Source: Acidiluteibacter sp963716125
Lineage (GTDB): Bacteria > Bacteroidota > Bacteroidia > Flavobacteriales_E > Vicingaceae
NCBI GenBank assembly: GCA_963716125.1
Contig: OY970294.1
Coordinates: 2,976,001-3,040,000 of the forward strand
Direction: 5' to 3'
Length of the DNA stretch: 64,000 bases
In this document: in pieces, positions 17,803-25,654 of the stretch
Numbering within the stretch: the stretch's first letter is position 1
How the letters are laid out: every line of letters starts with the position of its first letter
Notes under the pieces: generated by a model
The model's input: only the letters and a program-made list of their open reading frames with translations
What the model was told of the DNA's origin: nothing
Databases searched by the model: none
Position numbers and translations under genes: made by a program

Positions 17803-17831
17803 TTTGGTGTTTTTGACTTTCATTAAATTTG
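17803..17831 (+). promoter_or_regulatory. Promoter of the UvrD/PcrA helicase gene
   Basis: TTTG (17803-17806), a 17-base spacer and TAAATTTG (17824-17831) match the Bacteroidota promoter consensus in every fixed position. The G of the -7 element is only 5 bases before the helicase ATG at 17837, so the mRNA should begin at or next to the start codon. Confidence 0.7.
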
Positions 17832-17836
17832 CCGCC

Positions 17837-20176
17837 ATGAAGTATTTGGATGGATTAAATGATGCTCAAAAACAGGCGGTAATCAATACAGAAGGGCCTA
17901 CTATGGTGATAGCAGGCGCAGGTTCTGGAAAAACTAGGGTGCTAACCTATAGAATTGCTCATATGATGCAAAAAGGGGTTGATCCATTTAGCATTTTAGC
18001 CTTAACCTTTACTAACAAAGCCGCTAAAGAGATGAAGGCTAGAATTGCTACTATAGTTGGACATGGTGAGGCGCGTAACTTATGGATGGGAACTTTTCAC
18101 TCTGTTTTTGCTAGAATACTAAGAAGTGAAGCTGAGAAATTACATTATCCTTCAAATTTCACTATTTATGATTCAGCAGATTCTAAAAGTTTATTGAAAG
18201 ATATAATTAAATCCATGGGACTTGATGATAAAATGTATAAAACTGCTTTAGTTTTAAGTAGGATTTCATCAGCAAAGAACAATTTACTTTCGGCGGAAGC
18301 CTATCTTAATAATACCACTATTCAGGCAGAGGACAGACAATCGGGCAAACCGAAAATAGGAGAAATATATAAAACCTATCAACAACGATGCTTTAGAGCA
18401 GGTGCTATGGATTTTGATGACCTATTATATAAGACAAATATTTTGTTGCGTGATTTTCCTGATGTTTTAAACAAGTATCAGCATCGGTTCAAATATTTAT
18501 TGGTGGATGAATATCAAGATACCAACTACTCTCAATATTTAATAGTAAAAAAATTAGCAGCTGTCAATGAGAATATTTGTGTGGTTGGAGATGATGCTCA
18601 AAGTATTTATGCATTTAGAGGAGCCAATATTCAAAATATTTTAAATTTTGAAAAGGATTATCCAGACTTAAAAACATTTAAATTAGAACAGAATTATAGA
18701 TCAACACAAAACATTGTCAATGCGGCCAATTCGGCAATTAAAAACAATAAAGAACAGCTAAAAAAAGATGTTTGGACGGCTAATGATGAAGGAAATAGAA
18801 TAAAAGTAAGTCATACGCTTACTGATAATGAAGAAGGAAGATTAGTAGCCAATTCAATTTTTGAGACAAGAATGAACGAGCAAGCTAAAAATGAAAGTTT
18901 TGCTATCCTTTATAGAACCAATGCTCAATCTAGATCAATGGAAGAAGCACTGAGAAAAAGAGACATTCCTTATAAAATCTATGGTGGATTATCTTTTTAT
19001 CAACGTAAGGAAATTAAAGATTTATTGGCTTATTGCAGACTAGTCATCAATCCTGCTGATGAAGAGGCTTTAAAAAGAGTCATTAATTATCCAACAAGAG
19101 GAATAGGAAAAACCACCTTGGATAGAATTTTATTCGCTGCTAATGAAATGGATAAAAGTCTATGGGATGTGATCAAAAATATTCAGAAAATAAATGTGGG
19201 AGTTAGTCCTGCTGTGGAAAGAAGAGTTTTGGATTTCGCTATTATGATTCACAATTTTGGCAATCAATTAAATCAATTGAATGCCTATGATTTAGCAAGT
19301 AATATTGCACAATCAACAGGAATTTTAAAAGAACATTTTTCAGACAAAACTCCTGAAGGAATAGCGAGATATGATAACATTCAAGAATTATTGAATGGTA
19401 TGAAAGAATTTGCAGACAGTAGTGAGGACGAAAACGAGTTGCTAACACTTGATATGTACATGCAAGATATTGCTTTATTGACTGATGTAGATAAAGAAAC
19501 CGAAGACGACAGAGATAAAGTAAGTTTAATGACCATTCATGCAGCTAAAGGATTGGAGTTTCCTTATGTCTATTTAGTAGGTTTGGAAGAAAATTTATTC
19601 CCCTCTCAAATGGCTTTAAATTCTAGAGCGGATTTAGAAGAAGAACGCAGATTATTTTATGTTGCATTAACCAGGGCAGAAAAGCAAGTCAATATCAGTT
19701 ATGCTTCATCGAGATATAAATGGGGGAATTTAATTAATTGTGAACCAAGTAGATTTATAGAAGAGATTGATGAAAAGTTTTTAGAGTTTGCAGAACCTCA
19801 AAGTGGAGAAACTGCTTTTCAAAGGTCTTATCAAAATAAAAGAGAAAGTGCCAGCACAGAAACAGGAAGCACAAAAAAAGTTTACACTAAAAAGTATAGC
19901 AATCAAAAATCGGATCCAAAAACACCAGCTAAAAATATAGTTCCACCACGTAAAAATTTGGTGAGAGTAACTAATAATGCAGCGCCAGACCCTTCATTTC
20001 AAGCCATTACTGAAGATATTACTGTAGGAATGGCCGTGGAACATCAGCGATTTGGAAAAGGAGAAATTACAGCTATAGAAGGGAACAATCCCAATCAAAA
20101 AGCAACGATTAGTTTTGCTGATTTTGGTGAAAAACAACTCTTATTAAAGTTTGCCAAATTGAAGATTTTGAAATAA
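17837..20176 (+). CDS. UvrD/PcrA-type ATP-dependent DNA helicase
   Basis: This superfamily 1A 3'-5' helicase has 779 residues. It has the Q motif LNDAQKQAV, Walker A AGAGSGKTRVLTYR, LTFTNKAAKEM (motif Ia), VDEYQDTNYSQY (motif II), VVGDDAQSIYAFRGA (III), EQNYRST (IV), MTIHAAKGLEFPYVYLVGLE (V) and EERRLFYVALTRAEK (VI). A C-terminal tail from about 640 is low in complexity and ends in a small beta domain (GMAVEHQRFGKGEITAIEG), as in PcrA. I chose the ATG at 17837; upstream TTG-initiated codons lie inside the promoter. It acts in DNA repair and replication-fork maintenance. Confidence 0.95.
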   Translation: MKYLDGLNDAQKQAVINTEGPTMVIAGAGSGKTRVLTYRIAHMMQKGVDPFSILALTFTNKAAKEMKARIATIVGHGEARNLWMGTFHSVFARILRSEAEKLHYPSNFTIYDSADSKSLLKDIIKSMGLDDKMYKTALVLSRISSAKNNLLSAEAYLNNTTIQAEDRQSGKPKIGEIYKTYQQRCFRAGAMDFDDLLYKTNILLRDFPDVLNKYQHRFKYLLVDEYQDTNYSQYLIVKKLAAVNENICVVGDDAQSIYAFRGANIQNILNFEKDYPDLKTFKLEQNYRSTQNIVNAANSAIKNNKEQLKKDVWTANDEGNRIKVSHTLTDNEEGRLVANSIFETRMNEQAKNESFAILYRTNAQSRSMEEALRKRDIPYKIYGGLSFYQRKEIKDLLAYCRLVINPADEEALKRVINYPTRGIGKTTLDRILFAANEMDKSLWDVIKNIQKINVGVSPAVERRVLDFAIMIHNFGNQLNQLNAYDLASNIAQSTGILKEHFSDKTPEGIARYDNIQELLNGMKEFADSSEDENELLTLDMYMQDIALLTDVDKETEDDRDKVSLMTIHAAKGLEFPYVYLVGLEENLFPSQMALNSRADLEEERRLFYVALTRAEKQVNISYASSRYKWGNLINCEPSRFIEEIDEKFLEFAEPQSGETAFQRSYQNKRESASTETGSTKKVYTKKYSNQKSDPKTPAKNIVPPRKNLVRVTNNAAPDPSFQAITEDITVGMAVEHQRFGKGEITAIEGNNPNQKATISFADFGEKQLLLKFAKLKILK

Positions 20177-20211
20177 GTAAAAAATATTCTTTTTACTGAA
20201 ATGAGAATGAT

Positions 20212-20219
20212 TACTTTTG
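20212..20219 (+). promoter_or_regulatory. Candidate -7 element TACTTTTG ahead of DUF4290-murA
   Basis: TACTTTTG fits TAnnTTTG and lies 23 bases before the ATG of the DUF4290 gene. The -33 region (TTTT with 17-base spacing) is a weak match, so the call rests on the -7 box alone. Confidence 0.4.
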
Positions 20220-20242
20220 AAACGATTTTTGAATAAAATATA

Positions 20243-20881
20243 ATGAATTATAATACATCAAGACCGCATTTAATTATACCAGAATATGGCAGACATATTC
20301 AGAAAATGGTTGATTATGCATTAGGTATAGAAAAAGAAGAAGAAAGAGAAAAAGTAGCGCATGCTATTATAAGTGTAATGGGAACATTGAATCCGCATTT
20401 GCGAGATGTGCCAGATTTTGCACATAAATTGTGGGATCATCTTTTTATTATGTCCAATTTTAAATTGGAAGTTAAGTCTCCCTACCCTATTCCGGCAGAA
20501 GAAGAATTGGTTGAAAAACCTAAGCACATGCCTTATCCTCAAAGTACTATACGCTTTAAGCATTATGGTAAAGGTGTTGAACAACTGATCGCTGCTGCTA
20601 TTGAAAGAGAAGATGACGAAGAGAAAACTGCTCTAATTGAAGCAATTGCTAACTTAATGAAGAAATTTTATTTAAGTTGGAATAGAGAATCGGTAGATGA
20701 TATTGTAATCATCAAAGATTTGAATCGTTTATCAAAAGGAAAGTTAATTTTAGCTGATGATTTTGAGTTGGAATCGACCAATACAATTATACAAAAAGCA
20801 GGAATTAATACTAATAAAAACATTACTAAGAAAGGTAAGAAAAGACCAAAATCAAATAATTACAAGAAAAAGAAATATTAA
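20243..20881 (+). CDS. DUF4290 family protein, murA neighbour
   Basis: This 212-residue soluble protein has no signal peptide. Its start MNYNTSRPHLIIPEYGRHIQ, followed by KMVDYALGIEKEEEREKVAH and MGTLNPHLRDVPDFAHKLWD, is the pattern I know from the Bacteroidota-restricted DUF4290 family, whose function is unknown to me. The last 30 residues are very Lys/Asn-rich (KKGKKRPKSNNYKKKKY) and may bind nucleic acid or an acidic partner. It precedes murA by 14 bases, so the two are surely co-transcribed. A role linked to cell-wall precursor synthesis is an inference from context. Confidence 0.8.
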   Translation: MNYNTSRPHLIIPEYGRHIQKMVDYALGIEKEEEREKVAHAIISVMGTLNPHLRDVPDFAHKLWDHLFIMSNFKLEVKSPYPIPAEEELVEKPKHMPYPQSTIRFKHYGKGVEQLIAAAIEREDDEEKTALIEAIANLMKKFYLSWNRESVDDIVIIKDLNRLSKGKLILADDFELESTNTIIQKAGINTNKNITKKGKKRPKSNNYKKKKY

Positions 20882-20895
20882 GAAGTGAATTCAAT

Positions 20896-22206
20896 ATGGG
20901 CGTATTTGAAATTGAAGGAGGAAAGAAACTCAAAGGAGAATTAATACCACAAGGAGCAAAAAATGAAGCATTACAAGTTCTTTGTGCGGTTTTGCTGACC
21001 CCAGAAAAAGTAATCATTCGTAAAATTCCAGATATCGTTGATGTCAATAAGTTAATAGACTTATTGAAGGATTTAGGTGTCAAAATAGAACGACTTGGAG
21101 ACGAAGATTATTCGTTTCAAGCAGATGAAATTAATATTGAATACCTGAATAGTCAAGAATTTAAGAAAAAAGGTGCTAGTCTTAGAGGATCCGTAATGAT
21201 TTTAGGGCCACTTTTAGCAAGATTTGGCAAGGGATATATTCCCAAACCAGGTGGCGATAAAATTGGAAGAAGAAGATTAGATACTCACTTTTTAGGTTTT
21301 GAGAAATTAGGTGCTGAATTTGTTTACAACGAACAAAGTAAGTTCTTTAAAGTAAATGCCAAGAACCTCAAGGGAACCTACATGCTTTTGGATGAGGCAT
21401 CTGTAACAGGAACTGCCAATATAATAATGGCTGCAGCTATGGCTAAAGGTGAAACCACTATTTATAACGCTGCTTGTGAACCTTATATACAGCAATTGTG
21501 CAAAATGCTAAATAGTATGGGTGCAAGCATTGATGGAGTTGGTTCTAACTTATTACGCATAAACGGTGTAGATAAGTTAAGCGGTTGCGAGCATAAAATT
21601 TTGCCAGATATGATTGAGATAGGAAGTTTTATCGGTTTAGCCGCTATGACTCAATCTGAAATCACTATTAAAGATGTTTCATATGATGATTTAGGTAGAA
21701 TTCCATCCGTATTTCAAAGTCTTGGCATAAAAATTGAAAGAAGAGGAGATGATATATTTATTCCATCACAAGAAAGCTACGAAGTACAGCCTTTTATAGA
21801 TGGATCAATATTGACGATAGCAGATGCTCCTTGGCCGGGATTAACTCCTGATTTATTGAGTATCATTTTGGTAGTAGCAACTCAAGCTAAAGGTTCAGTA
21901 TTAGTGCATCAAAAAATGTTTGAAAGTCGTCTGTTCTTTGTAGATAAGTTGATAGATATGGGTGCACAAATTATATTATGTGACCCTCATAGAGCAGTAG
22001 TAATAGGAATGGATAGAAAAACACCTTTAAGAGGAATTCAAATGACTTCTCCTGATATTAGAGCAGGAGTATCACTCTTAATTGCTGCTATGTCTGCTAA
22101 AGGAAAGAGTACTATTCACAATATTGAACAAATAGATAGAGGTTATCAGAATATAGATAACAGATTAAATGCAATTGGAGCAAGTATAAAAAGGAAAAAA
22201 GATTAG
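20896..22206 (+). CDS. murA: UDP-N-acetylglucosamine 1-carboxyvinyltransferase, Asp-type active site
   Basis: MurA transfers enolpyruvate from PEP to UDP-GlcNAc, the first committed step of peptidoglycan synthesis in the cytoplasm. At 436 residues it has the inside-out barrel of the EPSP-synthase family, with NEALQVLCAVLL near the start, SVTGTANIIMAAAMAKGETT mid-way and DIRAGVSLLIAAMSAKG near the end. The active-site loop reads KPGGDKIGRRRLD. Asp121 replaces the Cys that fosfomycin alkylates in E. coli MurA (Cys115). Such Asp forms are active and fosfomycin-insensitive in other bacteria. Resistance here is inferred. Confidence 0.95.
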   Translation: MGVFEIEGGKKLKGELIPQGAKNEALQVLCAVLLTPEKVIIRKIPDIVDVNKLIDLLKDLGVKIERLGDEDYSFQADEINIEYLNSQEFKKKGASLRGSVMILGPLLARFGKGYIPKPGGDKIGRRRLDTHFLGFEKLGAEFVYNEQSKFFKVNAKNLKGTYMLLDEASVTGTANIIMAAAMAKGETTIYNAACEPYIQQLCKMLNSMGASIDGVGSNLLRINGVDKLSGCEHKILPDMIEIGSFIGLAAMTQSEITIKDVSYDDLGRIPSVFQSLGIKIERRGDDIFIPSQESYEVQPFIDGSILTIADAPWPGLTPDLLSIILVVATQAKGSVLVHQKMFESRLFFVDKLIDMGAQIILCDPHRAVVIGMDRKTPLRGIQMTSPDIRAGVSLLIAAMSAKGKSTIHNIEQIDRGYQNIDNRLNAIGASIKRKKD

Positions 22207-22274
22207 TTTTCTAAGCTAAACTCTTATATAAAGCACTTCGAAGGTTGAAAAGCTCGAAGGCTAAAATTAAAATT

Positions 22275-22829
22275 ATGAATATGAAAAAGATATTGAACAT
22301 TATAATGATTGTCGCCATAGGATTTGCTGCTTATGGTTTTATCAATAAAACACCAAACATTTTAGCACCTGAAGCCGAAGGATTAAATATTGGAGATGAT
22401 GCTCCAAATATTATATTGAATGATCCTAATGGAAAAAAGATTGAATTAAAAGATTTGAAAGGTCAAGTAGTTTTGATTGATTTTTGGGCAAGTTGGTGCA
22501 GACCATGCAGAATGGAAAACCCTAATGTAGTTGCCACTTATAAAAAGTACAAAGACCAAAAATTTAAAAATGGTAAAGGTTTTACAGTTTATAGCGTTTC
22601 ACTAGATCGATCAAAAGATGCATGGCAGAATGCAATTATGCAAGACGGTTTGGCTTGGAAAAATCATGTAAGCGATTTGAAATATTGGCAATCTGCAGCA
22701 GCAGCAACTTACAGCATACGCTCTATTCCACAAGCATATTTGATTGATGGCGATGGAATAATCATTGGAAAAGGACAAGGATTAAGAGGTGCAGGATTAG
22801 CACAATCTTTAGAAGCTCAATTGAAATAA
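22275..22829 (+). CDS. TlpA-like thioredoxin-fold disulfide reductase, membrane-anchored or exported
   Basis: A 184-residue protein starts with a hydrophobic signal or anchor (KKILNIIMIVAIGFAAYGF). It then has a TlpA/ResA-type thioredoxin domain: APNIILNDPNGKKIELKDLK, the CxxC motif in DFWASWCRPCRMENP, and the cis-Pro region IRSIPQAYLIDGDG. It should act in the periplasm on disulfides of exported proteins or cytochrome c. I chose the ATG at 22275; an ATG two codons later is equally possible. It is followed by a clear terminator and seems monocistronic or the end of the murA unit. Confidence 0.88.
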   Translation: MNMKKILNIIMIVAIGFAAYGFINKTPNILAPEAEGLNIGDDAPNIILNDPNGKKIELKDLKGQVVLIDFWASWCRPCRMENPNVVATYKKYKDQKFKNGKGFTVYSVSLDRSKDAWQNAIMQDGLAWKNHVSDLKYWQSAAAATYSIRSIPQAYLIDGDGIIIGKGQGLRGAGLAQSLEAQLK

Positions 22830-22853
22830 ATCTCAAATAAAAATTTAAAAATG

Positions 22854-22883
22854 AAAGGCAGACTTTAAAAGTCTGTCTTTTTT
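22854..22883 (+). terminator. Rho-independent terminator after the TlpA-like gene
   Basis: AAAGGCAGACTTT (22854-22866) pairs with AAAGTCTGTCTTT (22868-22880) with one G-U pair. The 3' arm merges into a run of six T (22878-22883). It lies about 25 bases after the stop codon. Confidence 0.85.
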
Positions 22884-22903
22884 ATATTTAAAAAATCAAG
22901 GTC

Positions 22904-22945
22904 TGTCATTTTGGCGCATTTTCTCATTTGGCAAAGGATTTGACA
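22904..22945 (+). promoter_or_regulatory. Candidate stress-response control region of grpE-dnaJ
   Basis: Just upstream of grpE lies an imperfect inverted repeat TGTCATTTTGGCG (22904-22916), followed by TTTGGCA (22927-22933) and TTTGACA (22939-22945), two near-direct repeats 12 bases apart. There is no CIRCE element (the HrcA site) and no ordinary TAnnTTTG box before grpE. The shared YGNCA-type half-sites suggest a dedicated regulator or sigma factor. This is inference from pattern only. Confidence 0.4.
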
Positions 22946-22974
22946 ACTCAGTATTGAATTATTATTAAAGAACT

Positions 22975-23514
22975 ATGAAAGCGGAAGAACATACAGAAAA
23001 CGAAGAATTAGAAAATACAGCTGAAGAAGTAGAAAATAATGAAATAGTAGAAGAAGAGTTAAGTCCTATAGAAGAAAAAGAAATCGAACTAAAAGAACTT
23101 AATGATAGATATTTAAGATTGTATTCTGAATTCGATAATTTCAGAAAAAGAACTCAAAAAGAGCGTTTGGAATTAATTCAAACAGCAGGAGAAGATGTTT
23201 TTAAATCATTACTACCTATTATTGACGATTTTGAAAGAGCTCAAAAAAATATGGATGAGAAGGCAGATTTTAGTAACTTAAAAGCTGGAGTTGACTTAAT
23301 CTATAATAAACTAATTAATACTTTAGCTGCTAAAGGCTTAAAACAAATGCCTTCATCTGTGGGAGAAACTTTTGATAGCGATGTGCAAGATGCCATTACT
23401 CAAGTACCTGCACCTTCAAAAGATTTGAAGGGGAAAATAATAGATGAAGTAGAAAAAGGTTATATATTAAAAGAAAAAGTGATTCGTTTCGCTAAAGTTG
23501 TTGTAGGACAATAA
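22975..23514 (+). CDS. grpE: Nucleotide exchange factor GrpE
   Basis: GrpE releases ADP from DnaK. The 179-residue protein has an acidic N-terminal tail (about 1-45, mostly Glu), a long helix (ELNDRYLRLYSEFDNFRKRT) and the C-terminal beta domain (GVDLIYNKLINTLAAKGLKQ, ending EKVIRFAKVVVGQ). It is followed by dnaJ after 19 bases; dnaK and hrcA are not here. Upstream are repeated TGNCA-like half-sites that may confer stress control. Confidence 0.95.
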   Translation: MKAEEHTENEELENTAEEVENNEIVEEELSPIEEKEIELKELNDRYLRLYSEFDNFRKRTQKERLELIQTAGEDVFKSLLPIIDDFERAQKNMDEKADFSNLKAGVDLIYNKLINTLAAKGLKQMPSSVGETFDSDVQDAITQVPAPSKDLKGKIIDEVEKGYILKEKVIRFAKVVVGQ

Positions 23515-23533
23515 AATACCACCAAAATTTAAG

Positions 23534-24697
23534 ATGGCAAAAAGAGATTATTACGAAGTATTAGGCATCACCAAAAGTGCCTCAGAAAGCGAGATAAAAA
23601 AAGCATACCGAAAATTAGCTTTAAAACATCATCCTGATAAAAATCCTGATGATGCTTCTGCTGAAGAGAAGTTTAAGGAGGCAGCTGAGGCATATGAAGT
23701 GTTGAGCAGCCCTGAAAAAAAGCAACGTTATGACCAATTTGGACATGCAGGAACACAAGGTGCAGGTGGTTTTGGCGGTGGCGGTATGAATATGGATGAC
23801 ATATTTTCACAATTTGGTGACATTTTTGGCGGAGCTTTTGGCGGAGGCGGTGGCGGTGGCTTCAGCGGTTTTGGCGGTGGCGGCAGAAGAGGTGGCACTA
23901 GAGTAAATCGTGGAAGTAACTTGAGAGTTAAAGTTACTTTGACATTAGAAGACATTGTGAACGGTGTTAAGAAAAAAATAAAACTGAATAAATATATCAA
24001 ATGTGATGAATGTTCAGGAACTGGAGCAGAAGGCTCAAGTGGTTTTTCTACTTGTGATACCTGCAAAGGTCATGGACAAGTGAACAGAGTTGCCAATACT
24101 TTTTTGGGTCAAATGCAAACTACTACCACTTGCCCTAGCTGTGGTGGTGATGGAAAAATCATTACCAATAAATGTAATAAATGCCACGGTGACGGAATAA
24201 TGAAAGGCGAAGAAGTGGTAGAAATCAATATTCCTGCAGGTGTAGAAGGCGGTATGCAACTTTCTGTGAGTGGTAAAGGAAATATGGGTGCTAGAGGTGG
24301 AATAGCAGGCGATTTAATTGTGCTGATTGAAGAAGAAGAACACAAAGAATTAAAACGTGATGGTTTAAATATTCTATATGATTTGTACATTAGTTTTACT
24401 GACGCTGTTTTAGGTGGAAATGCTGAAATACCAACTGTAGGTGGAAAAGCTAAAGTAAAAATTGAACCAGGAACTCAAGGTGGAAAAGTTTTACGATTAA
24501 AAGGAAAGGGTGTTCCAGAATTAAATGGTTACAGAAAAGGAGATTTATTGGTAAATGTTAATATTTGGACTCCTCAGAAACTTTCTAAAAACGAAAAAGA
24601 CACCATTGAAAAATTGAAAGATTCTAAAAACTTTCAACCACAGCCAACTGAAACCGATAAAGGGTTTTTTGGGAAGATGAGGGACACTTTTCGTTAA
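23534..24697 (+). CDS. dnaJ: Chaperone DnaJ (type A J-protein)
   Basis: The 387-residue protein has the J domain with HPD (LALKHHPDKNPDD, about residue 33), a Gly/Phe-rich linker (about 75-120), and four zinc-binding repeats (CDECSGTG, CDTCKGHG, CPSCGGDG, CNKCHGDG). The C-terminal substrate-binding domains include VSGKGNMGARGGIAGDLIV. It stimulates the DnaK ATPase and delivers substrates. It is the second gene of the grpE operon, ended by a strong terminator. Confidence 0.97.
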   Translation: MAKRDYYEVLGITKSASESEIKKAYRKLALKHHPDKNPDDASAEEKFKEAAEAYEVLSSPEKKQRYDQFGHAGTQGAGGFGGGGMNMDDIFSQFGDIFGGAFGGGGGGGFSGFGGGGRRGGTRVNRGSNLRVKVTLTLEDIVNGVKKKIKLNKYIKCDECSGTGAEGSSGFSTCDTCKGHGQVNRVANTFLGQMQTTTTCPSCGGDGKIITNKCNKCHGDGIMKGEEVVEINIPAGVEGGMQLSVSGKGNMGARGGIAGDLIVLIEEEEHKELKRDGLNILYDLYISFTDAVLGGNAEIPTVGGKAKVKIEPGTQGGKVLRLKGKGVPELNGYRKGDLLVNVNIWTPQKLSKNEKDTIEKLKDSKNFQPQPTETDKGFFGKMRDTFR

Positions 24698-24721
24698 TGA
24701 TTAATGATAAATTAATTTTAG

Positions 24722-24750
24722 GGATGACTATTTTAGTCATCCTTTTTTTT
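24722..24750 (+). terminator. Rho-independent terminator after dnaJ
   Basis: GGATGACTA (24722-24730) and TAGTCATCC (24734-24742) form a perfect 9-pair stem with a TTT loop, followed by eight T. It lies 24 bases after the dnaJ stop. Confidence 0.93.
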
Positions 24751-24841
24751 GTGATTTTTGATAATTTTTAAATCAGAGCACCTCACAAATTCTTTTATAA
24801 AAAATCCTATATTTACTATTATCATTTAATCCTAATTTATA

Positions 24842-25444
24842 ATGAAAAGCCTAAAAATTCCTTTAATTGCTACTGTAATTTATTTCAGTTTATTTCTTAT
24901 GGGTTGTGCAAAAGAAGAAGACCCTATTGACAAAGGGAGTGCAAATAATGTTGCTAGCTGTTCTGACGGCATTCAAAATCAAGATGAAACAGGTATTGAT
25001 TGTGGTGGTGTTTGTCCTCCATGTGCCGCATCTTCAAGTGAATTTAGTTTTACAAAAGATGGTAAAGTAGAAAATATAAATCAATTTGATGCCAATAGGA
25101 ATCCATTTAAAAGCCCTACCGTAATAGGTTTGATTGCAATCACTAATGAAGGAAATAAACTGACTATAATAGTAGAGGAACCAGATATATTAGGCTGGAG
25201 CAATGGAACAAGTTTTTCATCATTAACTCCACCCAATAAAATCACTTATGAATCAAATGTAAATGGAAACACTGTAATATACTCCACTGCCAATGGCAAT
25301 AACTCTGAAGAATTAAGTTTTCTTGTTTTAGAATACAAAATGGGTGGTCGTGTTTATGGAAGATTTAATGGTGTTCTTGATGACGGAAATGGTAATACTA
25401 TTACTATTGGCGATGGCAAATTTGATTCTAAATTTGTTAATTGA
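24842..25444 (+). CDS. Lipoprotein with Cys-rich DETGIDCGG motif
   Basis: A signal peptide ends in the lipobox LFLMGC with the lipidated Cys at 22. The next residues AKEED are acidic, resembling the export signal that sends Bacteroidota lipoproteins to the cell surface (inference). Residues about 39-62 read CSDGIQNQDETGIDCGGVCP followed by PC, a short disulfide-type motif that recurs in Bacteroidota surface proteins. The remaining 135 residues look like a beta-rich domain with many Asn and Gly. I recognise no enzymatic motif. It stands alone between the dnaJ terminator and the ABC genes. Confidence 0.75.
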   Translation: MKSLKIPLIATVIYFSLFLMGCAKEEDPIDKGSANNVASCSDGIQNQDETGIDCGGVCPPCAASSSEFSFTKDGKVENINQFDANRNPFKSPTVIGLIAITNEGNKLTIIVEEPDILGWSNGTSFSSLTPPNKITYESNVNGNTVIYSTANGNNSEELSFLVLEYKMGGRVYGRFNGVLDDGNGNTITIGDGKFDSKFVN

Positions 25445-25591
25445 TAGTAAGTTACACTGAAGACTAATTAAATCAATATGATTACTCTAATCTTTCTATA
25501 AATTGAAGGAAGGTTCAATCTAAAAGTTAAACTAAGAGAGTAAAGTCTTTTCTAGTTAATATTCATGTTTCATTATTTTGTGATAAACGGC

Positions 25592-25623
25592 ATTGCACAA
25601 TAAATTCAAATTTATTAGTTTCG
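25592..25623 (+). promoter_or_regulatory. Candidate promoter of the ABC exporter pair
   Basis: ATTG (25592-25595), 20 bases, then TAGTTTCG (25616-25623) resemble TTTG-N19-TAnnTTTG with one mismatch in each box. The element lies about 30 bases before the ATG. The rest of the 210-base gap holds only a weak inverted repeat (ATTGAA/TTCAAT, 25502-25519) with no T run. Confidence 0.4.
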
Positions 25624-25654
25624 AAGTGATTTAATTGAACTAACAAAACACAGC

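Noticed and set aside
17795..17836. Extended N-terminus of the helicase from a TTG start
   Set aside because: The extension overlaps the consensus promoter and is not family-like; the ATG at 17837 gives the conserved start.
24109..24390. Proline- and serine-rich frames on the minus strand opposite dnaJ (also 23728-24066)
   Set aside because: They arise from the complement of Gly-rich codons in dnaJ and have no family features or context.
25502..25519. Inverted repeat ATTGAA/TTCAAT after the lipoprotein gene as a terminator
   Set aside because: The stem is short and AT-rich, and no T run follows.
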